From contig NZ_CP061205.1 in assembly GCF_015240255.1 (NCBI RefSeq), forward strand, positions 744,001-808,000: a stretch of DNA of 64,000 nt, written 5' to 3'. Within the stretch, counting starts at the first letter, position 1. Each line of letters opens with the position of its first letter. This document shows, one piece after another, positions 27,018 to 34,923 of the stretch. Made by a program: the position numbers and the translations under genes. The notes beneath the pieces are model-generated. The model had not been told where the DNA came from and searched no databases. It saw nothing but the letters and a program-made list of their open reading frames with translations. Source of the DNA: Kordiimonas pumila. Its GTDB lineage: Bacteria > Pseudomonadota > Alphaproteobacteria > Sphingomonadales > Kordiimonadaceae.

Positions 27018-27716
27018 ATGAGTTTTACATTTTTTAATCGCATTGCCTTGTTGTTGGCTGTTCTGCTCGTACAGAGTGTGACGGCAAATGGTGCTTATGC
27101 TCAGGAAAGCACAAAATGGTCATTGTTTGGTAGTATGGAAATACCGTCTACCAACATGAAAGCATTTGGCAAATGGACCGAAATGTGGCGCAGATATAAT
27201 TTACCGCGCAGGGAAGAAGTCGCACCTGAAACTGTGGATGAAGTCTATAAATGCAGGGGCCGGTACCGGGCGCGCTGTAACCGGGAAGCTTGGGAAACCT
27301 TTCTCGGCGAGACAGATACCAGCGATTTCATGAAAACGCTTGCTGACGTAAACCATTATATGAACCGGTCGCCGTATATTGTTGATCCGGTGAATTGGGG
27401 TATTCCTGATTATTGGGCAACACCCAATGAGTTTTTCATGAAAGATGGTGACTGCGAAGACTATGCCATTAGCAAATATGTCACTCTAAAACGGCTTGGC
27501 TTTGATACCAGCAAAATGCGCGTGGTTATTTTGCAAGATGAAAACCTGCGGGCGGCCCATGCTATCCTCGCGGTCGAGTATGACGGCGAAATATATATTC
27601 TTGATAATCAGGTTGATGCAGTTTTACCTCAAGGTCAAATTTTGCACTACAGGCCGGTTTATTCTATTAACGAAACGGGCTGGTGGCTTCATAAGGTTAA
27701 AAGGTTCACTCAATAA
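27018..27716 (+). CDS. LapG-like periplasmic transglutaminase-like cysteine protease (Peptidase C93)
   Basis: About 232 residues, starting at ATG 27018 or, less likely, 26961; the first 25 residues are a signal peptide ending in ANGAYAQ. The fold is BTLCP/DUF920, with the triad Cys146 (KDGDCEDYAISKY), His181 (RAAHAILAV) and Asp196 (YILDNQVD). LapG in Pseudomonas cuts the LapA adhesin from the cell surface and is held back by the c-di-GMP receptor LapD. The acidic residues next to the Cys are those used for calcium in LapG. No LapA-type adhesin or membrane LapD is in the window. The next gene, a degenerate EAL protein, lies on the same strand. Confidence 0.85.
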   Translation: MSFTFFNRIALLLAVLLVQSVTANGAYAQESTKWSLFGSMEIPSTNMKAFGKWTEMWRRYNLPRREEVAPETVDEVYKCRGRYRARCNREAWETFLGETDTSDFMKTLADVNHYMNRSPYIVDPVNWGIPDYWATPNEFFMKDGDCEDYAISKYVTLKRLGFDTSKMRVVILQDENLRAAHAILAVEYDGEIYILDNQVDAVLPQGQILHYRPVYSINETGWWLHKVKRFTQ

Positions 27717-27806
27717 AATGATAGGAATTGGTTGATACTTTGTTAGCCATTGCACCTTAAGGTACTGTTTTTGGGGTTAAGTGTGCGTAAAGACGGTATT
27801 TTAAAT

Positions 27807-29150
27807 ATGCCCAAAGACATAAAAATTCTTAGTGAAATGGTGGATTATGTGCACCAGCTTAAGCGGCATGCAAAAGGTCGCCGTGCTATTCACATGCGGC
27901 TTTCAGTGTTGGAGCGCCCCTTTCAGGAAGAATATTATCGCAGATTTGCAGCGTCAGCACTGAGGCCGCTTGTAACGAATTATGGGGCGATAATGTTTGC
28001 CTTGCCTAATACGGACCTAGTGGTAATTGCCAAAGATGCCCCGGTTGATGTGATCGATACAATGCTGAATAATGTGCGCCGCAAGTTGCACGATTCAGAC
28101 TGCATAAAGGCGCTTGATCCCATTCAGGGCACAAGTGATGCTTTTGTTGAATGGTTTGATCTGGAACAGAATTATGAGGCCTTTAATACCTATATTAGGG
28201 ACTTGGCAGATATTATAGAAAATGGCCCCGACTGGCATCAGGTGGCGGAACTTGAGGACCTGCCAGAACCCACCCCTCTTTCTCATGAAGATACAGTTGT
28301 TGTTACTGATACCCACAAAGTAAGCGCACAACCTGCCAGCCATTACGGGTTATCTTTTTTACCTCCCGTGAGGATGGTACCTATCACAGCGCCAGAAAAA
28401 GAAATTGGTGTACGGGCTTATGATGCAGATCTGGTGGCGCTAGTGGTTAGAACACTCGCGTTTGCAGATATTGCGAGCTTGCTGCGCAAACAAAAGGTTA
28501 TCGCTATTGTGGGTAAGGAAGATCACAAGCCGGTTATGGTGCATAAGCGTGTACCGGATTATGTGGTTTTTGAAACATTGCTCGAGACAAAAATAGCAGG
28601 AAGCAATCGCTGGCTGCAAGGTTTTATGGCCGACTTTTTAGCAGACAGATTGCTTGCGTCGCAACCGGGCATGAAAGTGGAAGATTCAATAGCGGCCAGC
28701 CTGCGCGTGACCTGCCACAGCATATCCGGCTCTGGTTTTGCTGATTTTAATCGCTCTCTCAAAGGGTATAAAAAATCGCAGGTTATTTTGGAGTTTGGCA
28801 TTACAGATGTGTTGACCAACTTTTCCGCTTTCTTAAAAGCGCGTGCAACAATCGAGGAAGAAGGTTACAGGGTTGCGGTTGCGGACCTTGATTTGCGGGC
28901 CTTTTTAGGGCTAGACCAGCGCCACTTTAAAGCTGATTTCTTTAAGCTTTCAGTTCCGTCTGATCCCCAGCCTGATTGGCTGACCGATGACTTTGAAGCC
29001 TTGTTAAAGCAAAAAATTCACGATGTTGGTATTGCCCGTATAATACTCATGAACTGCGACCGAATAGAGGACGTTGTGATGGGGCGAAGCTTTGGCATAA
29101 CCCTTTTTCAAGGGGAAGCGGTTGACCCCTTGAAGAAAATTATGCCCTGA
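27807..29150 (+). CDS. soluble protein with degenerate EAL domain (possible degenerate GGDEF)
   Basis: About 447 residues from ATG 27807 (GTG 27783 and TTG 27750 also in frame; none has a strong ribosome site). No signal or membrane helix. The C-terminal 200 residues follow the EAL fold: VILEFGITDVLTNFSAFLKA for ExTE, YRVAVADLDLRAFLGLD for DDFGxGYSSL, FKADFFKLSVP for LPxDxxKID, IARIILMNCDRIEDV for the EGVE strand and FGITLFQGEAVDPL for the QGY end. The EAL, NxT, DDF and EGVE catalytic residues are missing. Residues about 50-110 could be a decayed GGDEF. I infer a nucleotide-binding or protein-interaction role. Its position 90 bases after the LapG-like gene is notable. Confidence 0.6.
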   Translation: MPKDIKILSEMVDYVHQLKRHAKGRRAIHMRLSVLERPFQEEYYRRFAASALRPLVTNYGAIMFALPNTDLVVIAKDAPVDVIDTMLNNVRRKLHDSDCIKALDPIQGTSDAFVEWFDLEQNYEAFNTYIRDLADIIENGPDWHQVAELEDLPEPTPLSHEDTVVVTDTHKVSAQPASHYGLSFLPPVRMVPITAPEKEIGVRAYDADLVALVVRTLAFADIASLLRKQKVIAIVGKEDHKPVMVHKRVPDYVVFETLLETKIAGSNRWLQGFMADFLADRLLASQPGMKVEDSIAASLRVTCHSISGSGFADFNRSLKGYKKSQVILEFGITDVLTNFSAFLKARATIEEEGYRVAVADLDLRAFLGLDQRHFKADFFKLSVPSDPQPDWLTDDFEALLKQKIHDVGIARIILMNCDRIEDVVMGRSFGITLFQGEAVDPLKKIMP

Positions 29151-29158
29151 TCAGTAGC

Positions 29159-29701
29159 CTATTGAGGCGAGCGTTTTGCCAGAATGCGCTGCAATGTCCG
29201 GCGGTGCATATTAAGTCGCCGTGCTGTTTCAGAGACATTTCTGTCGCATAGTTCATACACCCGTTGGATATGCTCCCATTTTACCCTGTCAGCAGACATA
29301 GGGTTGTCAGGCGGTGGCGGAATGTGGCCTTTGGGTGTTAGTAGGGTGCCTGCAATTTCATCGGGGTCGGCGGGTTTAGCCAGATAATCAACGGCGCCGG
29401 CTTTTACGGCGGCCACAGCACTGGCAATATTGCCGTACCCTGTCAGGATAACAATGCGAATATCCGGGCGGATCTGGCGCAGCGAGGGCACAAGGTCAAG
29501 CCCGTTCCCGTCTTGTAGACGCATATCAAGAACGGCATATTTGGGCCGGTGCTCAGCCGCAAGCTGGCCACCTTCCTCGATGCCTTCTGCGGCATAAACG
29601 GTAAAACCTTTGCGTTCCATGCTGAGGGCAAGGCGTGTACGGAAGGCCTTGTCATCTTCAACAATCAGCAGGGTCATGTCGGGTGTATCATGCTCTGTCA
29701 T
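29159..29701 (-). CDS. regA: RegA/PrrA/ActR response regulator
   Basis: 180 residues. The receiver domain (about 8-125) has the acidic pair ED16-D17, phospho-acceptor Asp59 (YAVLDMRL), Thr in ILTGYG and the conserved Lys in LAKPAD. A proline-rich hinge (GHIPPPPDNPMS) and a Fis-type helix-turn-helix (VSETARRLNMHRRTLQRIL) follow. This is the full RegA signature, including the almost invariant DNA-binding helix. RegA globally switches respiration, nitrogen and carbon pathways with redox state. Eight bases downstream of regB. Confidence 0.93.
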   Translation of the reverse strand: MTEHDTPDMTLLIVEDDKAFRTRLALSMERKGFTVYAAEGIEEGGQLAAEHRPKYAVLDMRLQDGNGLDLVPSLRQIRPDIRIVILTGYGNIASAVAAVKAGAVDYLAKPADPDEIAGTLLTPKGHIPPPPDNPMSADRVKWEHIQRVYELCDRNVSETARRLNMHRRTLQRILAKRSPQ

Positions 29702-29709
29702 TGCTGGGG

Positions 29710-31038
29710 TTACTCCGGTTCAGTGTCAGTGTTTTGTTCGTCTAGATTGCGGCGCTGCCATATGATAGTTACACATGCACCGCCAAGCGGCATGCTGTCA
29801 AACACAACTGATGCTCCCATGCGTTCAAGCAGTGTTTTTGCAATAAAAAGCCCAAGGCCAAGGCCGCCATCTTTTCCCGGTGTTGGCTGGCGGGTGGTTA
29901 CATACGGTTCACCAACCCGTTTAATAATTTGTGGATCAAAACCGGGGCCATCGTCCATAATGGAAATGGTGAGTTCCTGTTCGTTCCAGTAGGTGTCAAT
30001 TGTAACGCTGGCATGGGCAAAACCAACCGCATTTTCAATGATATTGCGAAACGCATGAATAAGTTCGGGCGCTCGGCGTAGAATGATTTCACCTTCACCG
30101 CGTGTATCAAAAACAAGGGCTGCGCCGCGTGCTTCGTGGGGGGCGGCAGCTTCGCGCAGTAGTGCTTCAATAGCCATATAGGCAAAGTGGTTTTTATCGC
30201 CTGCGCTACGTTTTTGGCTCAATTCTGCCAAAATGCTTCTACACCGGCTGGTTTGTTCTACAATAAGCTCAAGATCGGTTGCCGTTGTTGGGTCACCTTC
30301 CCAGTTATCCAGCAGTTCTTTCGATACCAGCAAAATGGTTCCAAGCGGGGTACCAAGCTCGTGGGCGGCAGCGGCGGCCAATGTGCCCAGCTCCGATAGG
30401 CGTTGTTCTTGCTCAAGCGCTGCACGGGTGGCTGCCAGTGCTCTTGCCCTGTCACGGCCTTCGCGGCCAAGGCGCGCCATATAGAGTGCCAGAAAAATTA
30501 GCGTAAAACACAGGCTGATCCAAATACCAATCATGATCAGTGGCTCAACAAGTGGTGGTGGGCCGTGCCAGGGTAGGGGGAAGGGGGTAAAGGCCAGCCC
30601 GGTTACAAGGCCAATAGAGGCTGCAATCAGAAATTTGGTGCTACGTTGGCCCAGAATAGATGCTGATACACTGGGCGGTGCCAGCATCAACACGGCAAAC
30701 GGGTTGGTTAGGCCGCCGGTTAAAAACAGCAGCACAGCAAGGTGCAACAGGTCAAATGTCAGGTGCGCCGCAGACTGTGTATCGGTTAAGCGGGTGTTGG
30801 TGTCTGCTCGCAAGGAAAACCAAAGGTTCATAATGGCGGATGCCATAACAACCGGCAGTGTTAATTCTGGCCGAACGTCAAAACCTAGAAAAAAATGAAC
30901 TGTTGCCAGCGCCATTAACTGCCCGCACACAGCCATCCAGCGAATCATCACAAGGGTGCCAAGCCGTGCGCCGCCGCTATGCGATAAAGCTGGGTCTATT
31001 AGGGTTAGGTCGTCCTTTAAGGCTGTTTTTTTAGACAT
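29710..31038 (-). CDS. regB: RegB/PrrB/ActS redox-sensing histidine kinase
   Basis: 442 residues with six membrane helices in the first 190, including the quinone-binding loop GGLTNPF (residues 108-114). The H-box AAAAAHELGTPLGTI carries His226. The redox box EQTSRCRSIL has Cys266, equivalent to the redox-active Cys265 of Rhodobacter RegB. The ATPase domain (NIIENAVGFAH, DDGPGFD, GGLGLGLFIAKTLLERMGAS) is complete. It phosphorylates RegA when the quinone pool or cysteine is reduced. Operon with regA. Confidence 0.93.
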   Translation of the reverse strand: MSKKTALKDDLTLIDPALSHSGGARLGTLVMIRWMAVCGQLMALATVHFFLGFDVRPELTLPVVMASAIMNLWFSLRADTNTRLTDTQSAAHLTFDLLHLAVLLFLTGGLTNPFAVLMLAPPSVSASILGQRSTKFLIAASIGLVTGLAFTPFPLPWHGPPPLVEPLIMIGIWISLCFTLIFLALYMARLGREGRDRARALAATRAALEQEQRLSELGTLAAAAAHELGTPLGTILLVSKELLDNWEGDPTTATDLELIVEQTSRCRSILAELSQKRSAGDKNHFAYMAIEALLREAAAPHEARGAALVFDTRGEGEIILRRAPELIHAFRNIIENAVGFAHASVTIDTYWNEQELTISIMDDGPGFDPQIIKRVGEPYVTTRQPTPGKDGGLGLGLFIAKTLLERMGASVVFDSMPLGGACVTIIWQRRNLDEQNTDTEPE

Positions 31039-31044
31039 ATTGGC

Positions 31045-32019
31045 TTAACCATTTATCAGATAAACATACAGCATAAGGAATAGTATATAGCTGAAACCTG
31101 TGGCTATAACGATGAGATACCACACTTTTTTAAGGTGTGTCACAGTTAGTTTGGCGGTGCCGTTCGGGGGGCCTATCCAGATTGTTTTTTGGGGATGTAA
31201 AAGGGTTTGTTTAAAATTTAAGCCAAGCCCAGATGCCATAAGGGCAAGGGGCCAATATGTGCTACCCGGTATTTGCTTTGGCTTGGGGGCTGTGCTGATT
31301 ATGGGATACAGCTTTGTACCGGGGTAAAAAAAACGGCTTAGAAATAAAAGTGCGCAAGCTATAAAAACACCAGGAAAGGCCATAATACTGTGCAGAAAAA
31401 GAGGGGGTTTATAGAAAGCCCCGGTTTTTTCATGCACCAAAGCATCTTTAGGGGAAAGCCAGCTTGCTAAAAACCGAAAGGGTAGCAGGAAGGCAAAACC
31501 ACCCAGCAGCACAAGGGTTATATTAGCCAGATAGGTACCGGCAAAATGGAATGTCACTTTTTGCGCGCGTCTTTGCGGTACGGTGTGTGCATCTGTTTTA
31601 ATTTGTGTTGCCGCTTGTTCCGTTGGGCTTGAAATGAGCAGCCATATGGGCTTTTGCCCTACTAAGGGTAGCAAGATAATAAAGCATAATACCGCCGCGA
31701 CAGGGTAGGTTTCTGATAAAAAATTCAGGGCTTTTCCGGCTATCCACAAAAGGGGTGTGAAGGCCAGCACTAGAATAGCACCGCGCATCCTAAGGGCGGC
31801 ATAACTGCGCCCAGAACGGTTTAAGCGCTGAGTGAGAAAATCAGTTATTGTTTGAAAAGGGCGGTCAATTGAAGGAATAATTCTGGCAATCCAGCCACCT
31901 ATAACGAGGTCTGTTACGAGGGCTGCACCAATTAGGCCCAGCCAGTGTATCAGGGCCGGGCCGCTATTGATGAATAGGTAAAAGATATCGCTCAGAATGT
32001 TAATATGTTGCCCCCGCAT
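31045..32019 (-). CDS. CbiB/CobD-like integral membrane protein of unknown function
   Basis: 324 residues, five to six membrane helices. By eye it resembles adenosylcobinamide-phosphate synthase (CbiB/CobD): an N-terminal LVTDLVIGG, RPFQTITDFLTQRLNR and RMRGAILVLAF, and a C-terminal LGLNFKQTL, IWIGPPNGTAKLT and a final helix. It is diverged, and no cobalamin gene is near, so I would not call it CobD. It begins inside the end of the ankyrin gene (20-base overlap) and ends six bases before regB, suggesting an ank-cbiB-like-regB-regA transcript. A redox or membrane role is inferred only from that. Confidence 0.5.
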   Translation of the reverse strand: MRGQHINILSDIFYLFINSGPALIHWLGLIGAALVTDLVIGGWIARIIPSIDRPFQTITDFLTQRLNRSGRSYAALRMRGAILVLAFTPLLWIAGKALNFLSETYPVAAVLCFIILLPLVGQKPIWLLISSPTEQAATQIKTDAHTVPQRRAQKVTFHFAGTYLANITLVLLGGFAFLLPFRFLASWLSPKDALVHEKTGAFYKPPLFLHSIMAFPGVFIACALLFLSRFFYPGTKLYPIISTAPKPKQIPGSTYWPLALMASGLGLNFKQTLLHPQKTIWIGPPNGTAKLTVTHLKKVWYLIVIATGFSYILFLMLYVYLING

Positions 32020-32566
32020 CCTGTAGCAGCTTAATAAGCCGTCGGTTTCGGTTCAGCTTGGCATATTCAAGCGCTGTTTTGCCGGTCAAGTCTTGAACAT
32101 TCGGGTCACTGCCACCCTCAAGGAGCGCTTGCGCGGCTTCAAATTTGCGACCACGCACGGCTTTCATCAGCGCCGTTTCCTGCCCGATGTCGGCCCGGTT
32201 TGGATCAGCCCCGTAGGAAAGTAGCATTTTAATGGCGTCGACATCACCGACAACGGCTCGCTTCATCAGAGCTGTTTCACCGCGCAGTCTGTCGGCCATA
32301 TCAGGGTTTGCGCTACCATCAAGCAGCAGTTTCATGATCTTGAGGTTTCCTTCAACAGCGGCAATAAGGATAGCTGGATAACCATCACTGCGATTGCGCG
32401 TATTAGGGGAAACACCTTCGCCCAGCAGCTTGTTTAGTTCTTCTGCGTCACCCTTTTCAACAGCTTGCAAAAGGTCGAGCTGTGGTGACGCATTGGCGGC
32501 AGTTGAGACAGGTAGAATTGCAATAGCTGCAAATAAAGCGAGAATTATACCTCGAAAGAGTAACAT
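32000..32566 (-). CDS. exported ankyrin-repeat protein
   Basis: 188 residues from the ATG at 32566 (GGGAG six bases upstream); a longer frame to 32632 has no ribosome site. A signal peptide (GIILALFAAIAILPVSTAANAS) is followed by four ankyrin repeats: DLLQAVEKGDAEELNKLLGE, YPAILIAAVEGNLKIMKLLL, TALMKRAVVGDVDAIKMLL and TALMKAVRGRKFEAAQALL, with a capping LEYAKLNRNRRLIKLLQDAG. Periplasmic ankyrin proteins serve protein binding, sometimes with catalases or copper proteins. Divergent from the SCO1 gene. Confidence 0.85.
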   Translation of the reverse strand: MLLFRGIILALFAAIAILPVSTAANASPQLDLLQAVEKGDAEELNKLLGEGVSPNTRNRSDGYPAILIAAVEGNLKIMKLLLDGSANPDMADRLRGETALMKRAVVGDVDAIKMLLSYGADPNRADIGQETALMKAVRGRKFEAAQALLEGGSDPNVQDLTGKTALEYAKLNRNRRLIKLLQDAGATY

Positions 32567-32590
32567 GTAGGCTCCCGTTACGTTATAAAT

Positions 32591-32653
32591 TGTCATTGCC
32601 AAGTGTAAATGACAGTGACATCTGCTTGTCATATTTCTATAACTATTTCTATA
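32591..32653. promoter_or_regulatory. repeat-rich divergent regulatory region between ankyrin and SCO1 genes
   Basis: TGTCATT (32591-32597) and AATGACA (32608-32614) form a 7-10-7 inverted repeat, and TGTCA or TGACA appears four times within 41 bases. Immediately after, the nine-mer ATTTCTATA occurs twice with a 12-base period (32633, 32645). The arrangement suggests a protein-binding region for the divergent promoters; the regulator is unknown. Confidence 0.4.
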
Positions 32654-32723
32654 GCTACTTCAAGATTACACCTATTATACTACGCTATGGAAGGGGCATA
32701 CCCTTCACACTTTGGAGAGATTG

Positions 32724-33329
32724 ATGAAACTTGTCAGGCTGTTTGCTTGGATTGTCGTTTTACTGATAGGCGTTTTAATGGCGTATCGGTTTATCGGAAT
32801 GGGCCCAAACACGGCGTCAGGCCCGGGTGGACCCTTTACATTAACGGCTCATACCGGTGAAAAAGTGTCAGATACCGATTTTCGAGGTCGCTATATGCTT
32901 ATTTATTTTGGCTATAGCTATTGCCCGGACGTGTGCCCGCTTGAGCTTCACAAAATGTCGACAGCGCTCGATATTCTGGAAGATGAAGGGTACGATATAA
33001 CCCCGTTGCAGCCTATATTTATTACGGTTGACCCTGAACGGGATACGGTGCCGGAACTGGCTGATTATGTGCAGGACTTTCACCCAAGTCTTGTAGCCTT
33101 AACTGGTACACCGCAGGAAATTGCGACTGTCGCCAAAACTTTTAGGGTGTATTACAAAAAGCGTGTTCAGGAAGGCGTTAGTGGCTATCTGATGGACCAT
33201 CAATCCTATATTTTGGTGATGGATAAAGACGGTAAATATAACCGCCTGTTTACCGGTAAAGACACACCGCAGGATATGGCAGACACATTCAAGCCAGTGC
33301 TTGAAAAAGTAACAAGCGACGATAAGTGA
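32724..33329 (+). CDS. SCO1/SenC-family copper chaperone
   Basis: 201 residues from the ATG at 32724 (GGAG six bases upstream). One N-terminal membrane anchor (LFAWIVVLLIGVLMAYRF) holds a periplasmic thioredoxin-fold domain with the copper ligands Cys67 and Cys71 (YSYCPDVCP) and His159 (LMDHQSY). SCO proteins load CuA or maintain its cysteines in cytochrome oxidase. In Rhodobacter senC sits in the regBA locus, and here it is again close to regBA. Its stop overlaps the start of the next gene (TGATG). Confidence 0.92.
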   Translation: MKLVRLFAWIVVLLIGVLMAYRFIGMGPNTASGPGGPFTLTAHTGEKVSDTDFRGRYMLIYFGYSYCPDVCPLELHKMSTALDILEDEGYDITPLQPIFITVDPERDTVPELADYVQDFHPSLVALTGTPQEIATVAKTFRVYYKKRVQEGVSGYLMDHQSYILVMDKDGKYNRLFTGKDTPQDMADTFKPVLEKVTSDDK

Positions 33330-33757
33330 TGGCATTTTGGAAAGAAAAATCTCTGGATGAAATGACCCACGCAGAATGGGAATCGCTTTGCGATGGTTGC
33401 GGCAAGTGTTGCCTGCATAAATTGGAAGATGAAGATACAGGCGATATTCACCACACAGATATAGCATGCCGGTTTTTAAGCCCTGATACGTTGAAGTGCG
33501 GCAAATATCTGGTGCGCCAACGCTATGTTGGGAACTGTGTGGTTATGAGCCCCGAGATTTTATCTAAGCTGCCGTGGATGCCAAGTACCTGTGCCTACAG
33601 GTTACTATACGAAGGTAAAGACCTATATGATTGGCACCCGCTTGTAAGTGGGGATCCGCAGTCTGTGCATAGCTCCGGTAATTCCATTAAAGGGCGCAGT
33701 GTAGACGAGCGGGTCGCCGGTGACTTTGAAGACCATTTGGTAGATTGGCCAGCCTAA
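33329..33757 (+). CDS. YcgN-family cysteine-cluster protein (UPF0260)
   Basis: 142 residues. The CDGCGKCC cluster near residue 21, a C-terminal half with WHPLVSGDPQSVHSSGNSIK, and full family length identify the YcgN/UPF0260 group, related to the YkgJ Fe/Zn cysteine-cluster proteins. Function unknown; a metal-binding role is likely. The ATG overlaps the SCO1 stop by one base, indicating translational coupling. Confidence 0.88.
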   Translation: MAFWKEKSLDEMTHAEWESLCDGCGKCCLHKLEDEDTGDIHHTDIACRFLSPDTLKCGKYLVRQRYVGNCVVMSPEILSKLPWMPSTCAYRLLYEGKDLYDWHPLVSGDPQSVHSSGNSIKGRSVDERVAGDFEDHLVDWPA

Positions 33758-33768
33758 AAGGGGCAAGC

Positions 33769-34467
33769 ATGGGTGCAGACTACACCATAAATCTTGACGG
33801 TGAGACTGTTCCCGTAAAGATTCGCAGAAATGTAAGGGCCAAAAAGCTTATTCTGCGAGTTAGTCAGGCGACAGGCGAAATAAAACTAACCTTGCCGCCT
33901 TTTACCAGTATTCGCGCAGCCGAACGTTTCATAAGTGAGCATACAGCATGGCTCAGCACCCAGTGGTCAGCCGCCAGCCCGCCGCCGCCGCTTGCGCACG
34001 GGGACAGCTTGCCCTTCCTTGGGGAGGCGCAAACCTTACTCTTTACCGATAGGGCGCCGCGTACAGTCAAGCACCTAGATGAAACGATCAGTGTTGGTGG
34101 ACCGGCTGACCTTGCGGGGAAAAGGCTGGAAAACTGGTTGAAGCGCCAAGCGAGAGATATACTAATGGAACGCGCTACATATCACGCTGCTACACTGGGT
34201 GTTTCGTTTCGTACGATCAGCATTGGCGATATGAAAAGCCGTTGGGGCAGTTGTTCTTCCAGTGGCATGCTTAGGTTCAACTGGCGGCTTGTGATGGCGC
34301 CGTTTGAGGTGCTGGATTATGTAGCAGCGCACGAGGTAGCCCATCTCTGTGAAATGAACCATTCAGACAAATTTTGGCAGCATGTGGCCACCTGTATGCC
34401 TGATCATAAAATTTGGCGGCGCTGGTTAAAGCGCGACGGCAATAGCCTGTTCAAAATAAACTTTTAA
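33769..34467 (+). CDS. YgjP-type M48-like metallopeptidase domain protein
   Basis: 232 residues from the ATG at 33769, preceded by AAAGGGG. The C-terminal half contains MKSRWGSCSSSGMLRFNWRL and HEVAHLCEMNHSDKFW, the HExxH zinc motif of the YgjP/DUF45 (SprT-like, WLM) family. Such proteins are soluble minigluzincins; the substrate is unknown. It follows YcgN in the same direction and its stop overlaps the convergent haemoglobin gene by four bases. Confidence 0.88.
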   Translation: MGADYTINLDGETVPVKIRRNVRAKKLILRVSQATGEIKLTLPPFTSIRAAERFISEHTAWLSTQWSAASPPPPLAHGDSLPFLGEAQTLLFTDRAPRTVKHLDETISVGGPADLAGKRLENWLKRQARDILMERATYHAATLGVSFRTISIGDMKSRWGSCSSSGMLRFNWRLVMAPFEVLDYVAAHEVAHLCEMNHSDKFWQHVATCMPDHKIWRRWLKRDGNSLFKINF

Positions 34468-34856
34468 GAGGCCGCTGGCCTGAAAAATAAGCCCTGCCGC
34501 AAACTGGCAGCAATACGCCCGGCCTTTTCAATGGCTTTTGCAGCAAGCGTGGGTGTCAGGCATTTGTGAGCAGAGGGTTCAAAAATTGAAAGCCAGATGT
34601 CAAAATGGCTATCTTGAAGACGTTCAAGCTTTGTATGTACTAAAAACGGGTTCCCTTTATAGGCAGGTACACCGTATAGCACTGTCATCCAGAAATCGGT
34701 CAGGATTTCAAAGTGCGTATCCCAGTGGTCACCAATAGCATCATCAAAAATAGGGCCAATACTAACGTCTTTGCGCACAGTAGTATAAAAGTCCTCCACA
34801 AAACTGCGGATCAGGTGCCTGTCGGCGTGCGGGGTATGTGTAACTTTGGTTTCCAT
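34464..34856 (-). CDS. group III truncated haemoglobin
   Basis: 130 residues from ATG 34856; the frame extends upstream to 35057 but that part lies in the PBP gene and lacks globin features. The fold reads FVEDFYTTVRKDVSIGPIF (A/B helices), HFEILTDFWMTVLYG (E region) and proximal His84 in SHFDIWLSIF, typical of TrHb3. These proteins bind O2/NO and are linked to nitrosative stress or microaerobic life. No strong ribosome site is visible. Its place beside SCO1 and RegBA fits a respiratory role, as inference. Confidence 0.88.
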   Translation of the reverse strand: METKVTHTPHADRHLIRSFVEDFYTTVRKDVSIGPIFDDAIGDHWDTHFEILTDFWMTVLYGVPAYKGNPFLVHTKLERLQDSHFDIWLSIFEPSAHKCLTPTLAAKAIEKAGRIAASLRQGLFFRPAAS

Positions 34857-34923
34857 ATTTATTAGATAAGCGTGCTTTCTATATTCTGCAATATCGCTGC
34901 GACACTTTGCCTGCATGTAAATA

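Noticed and set aside
27018-29150. A complete LapD-LapG pair
   Set aside because: The EAL-like protein has no membrane helices, HAMP or periplasmic domain, so it cannot sequester LapG in the way LapD does; only a looser analogy is kept as a finding.
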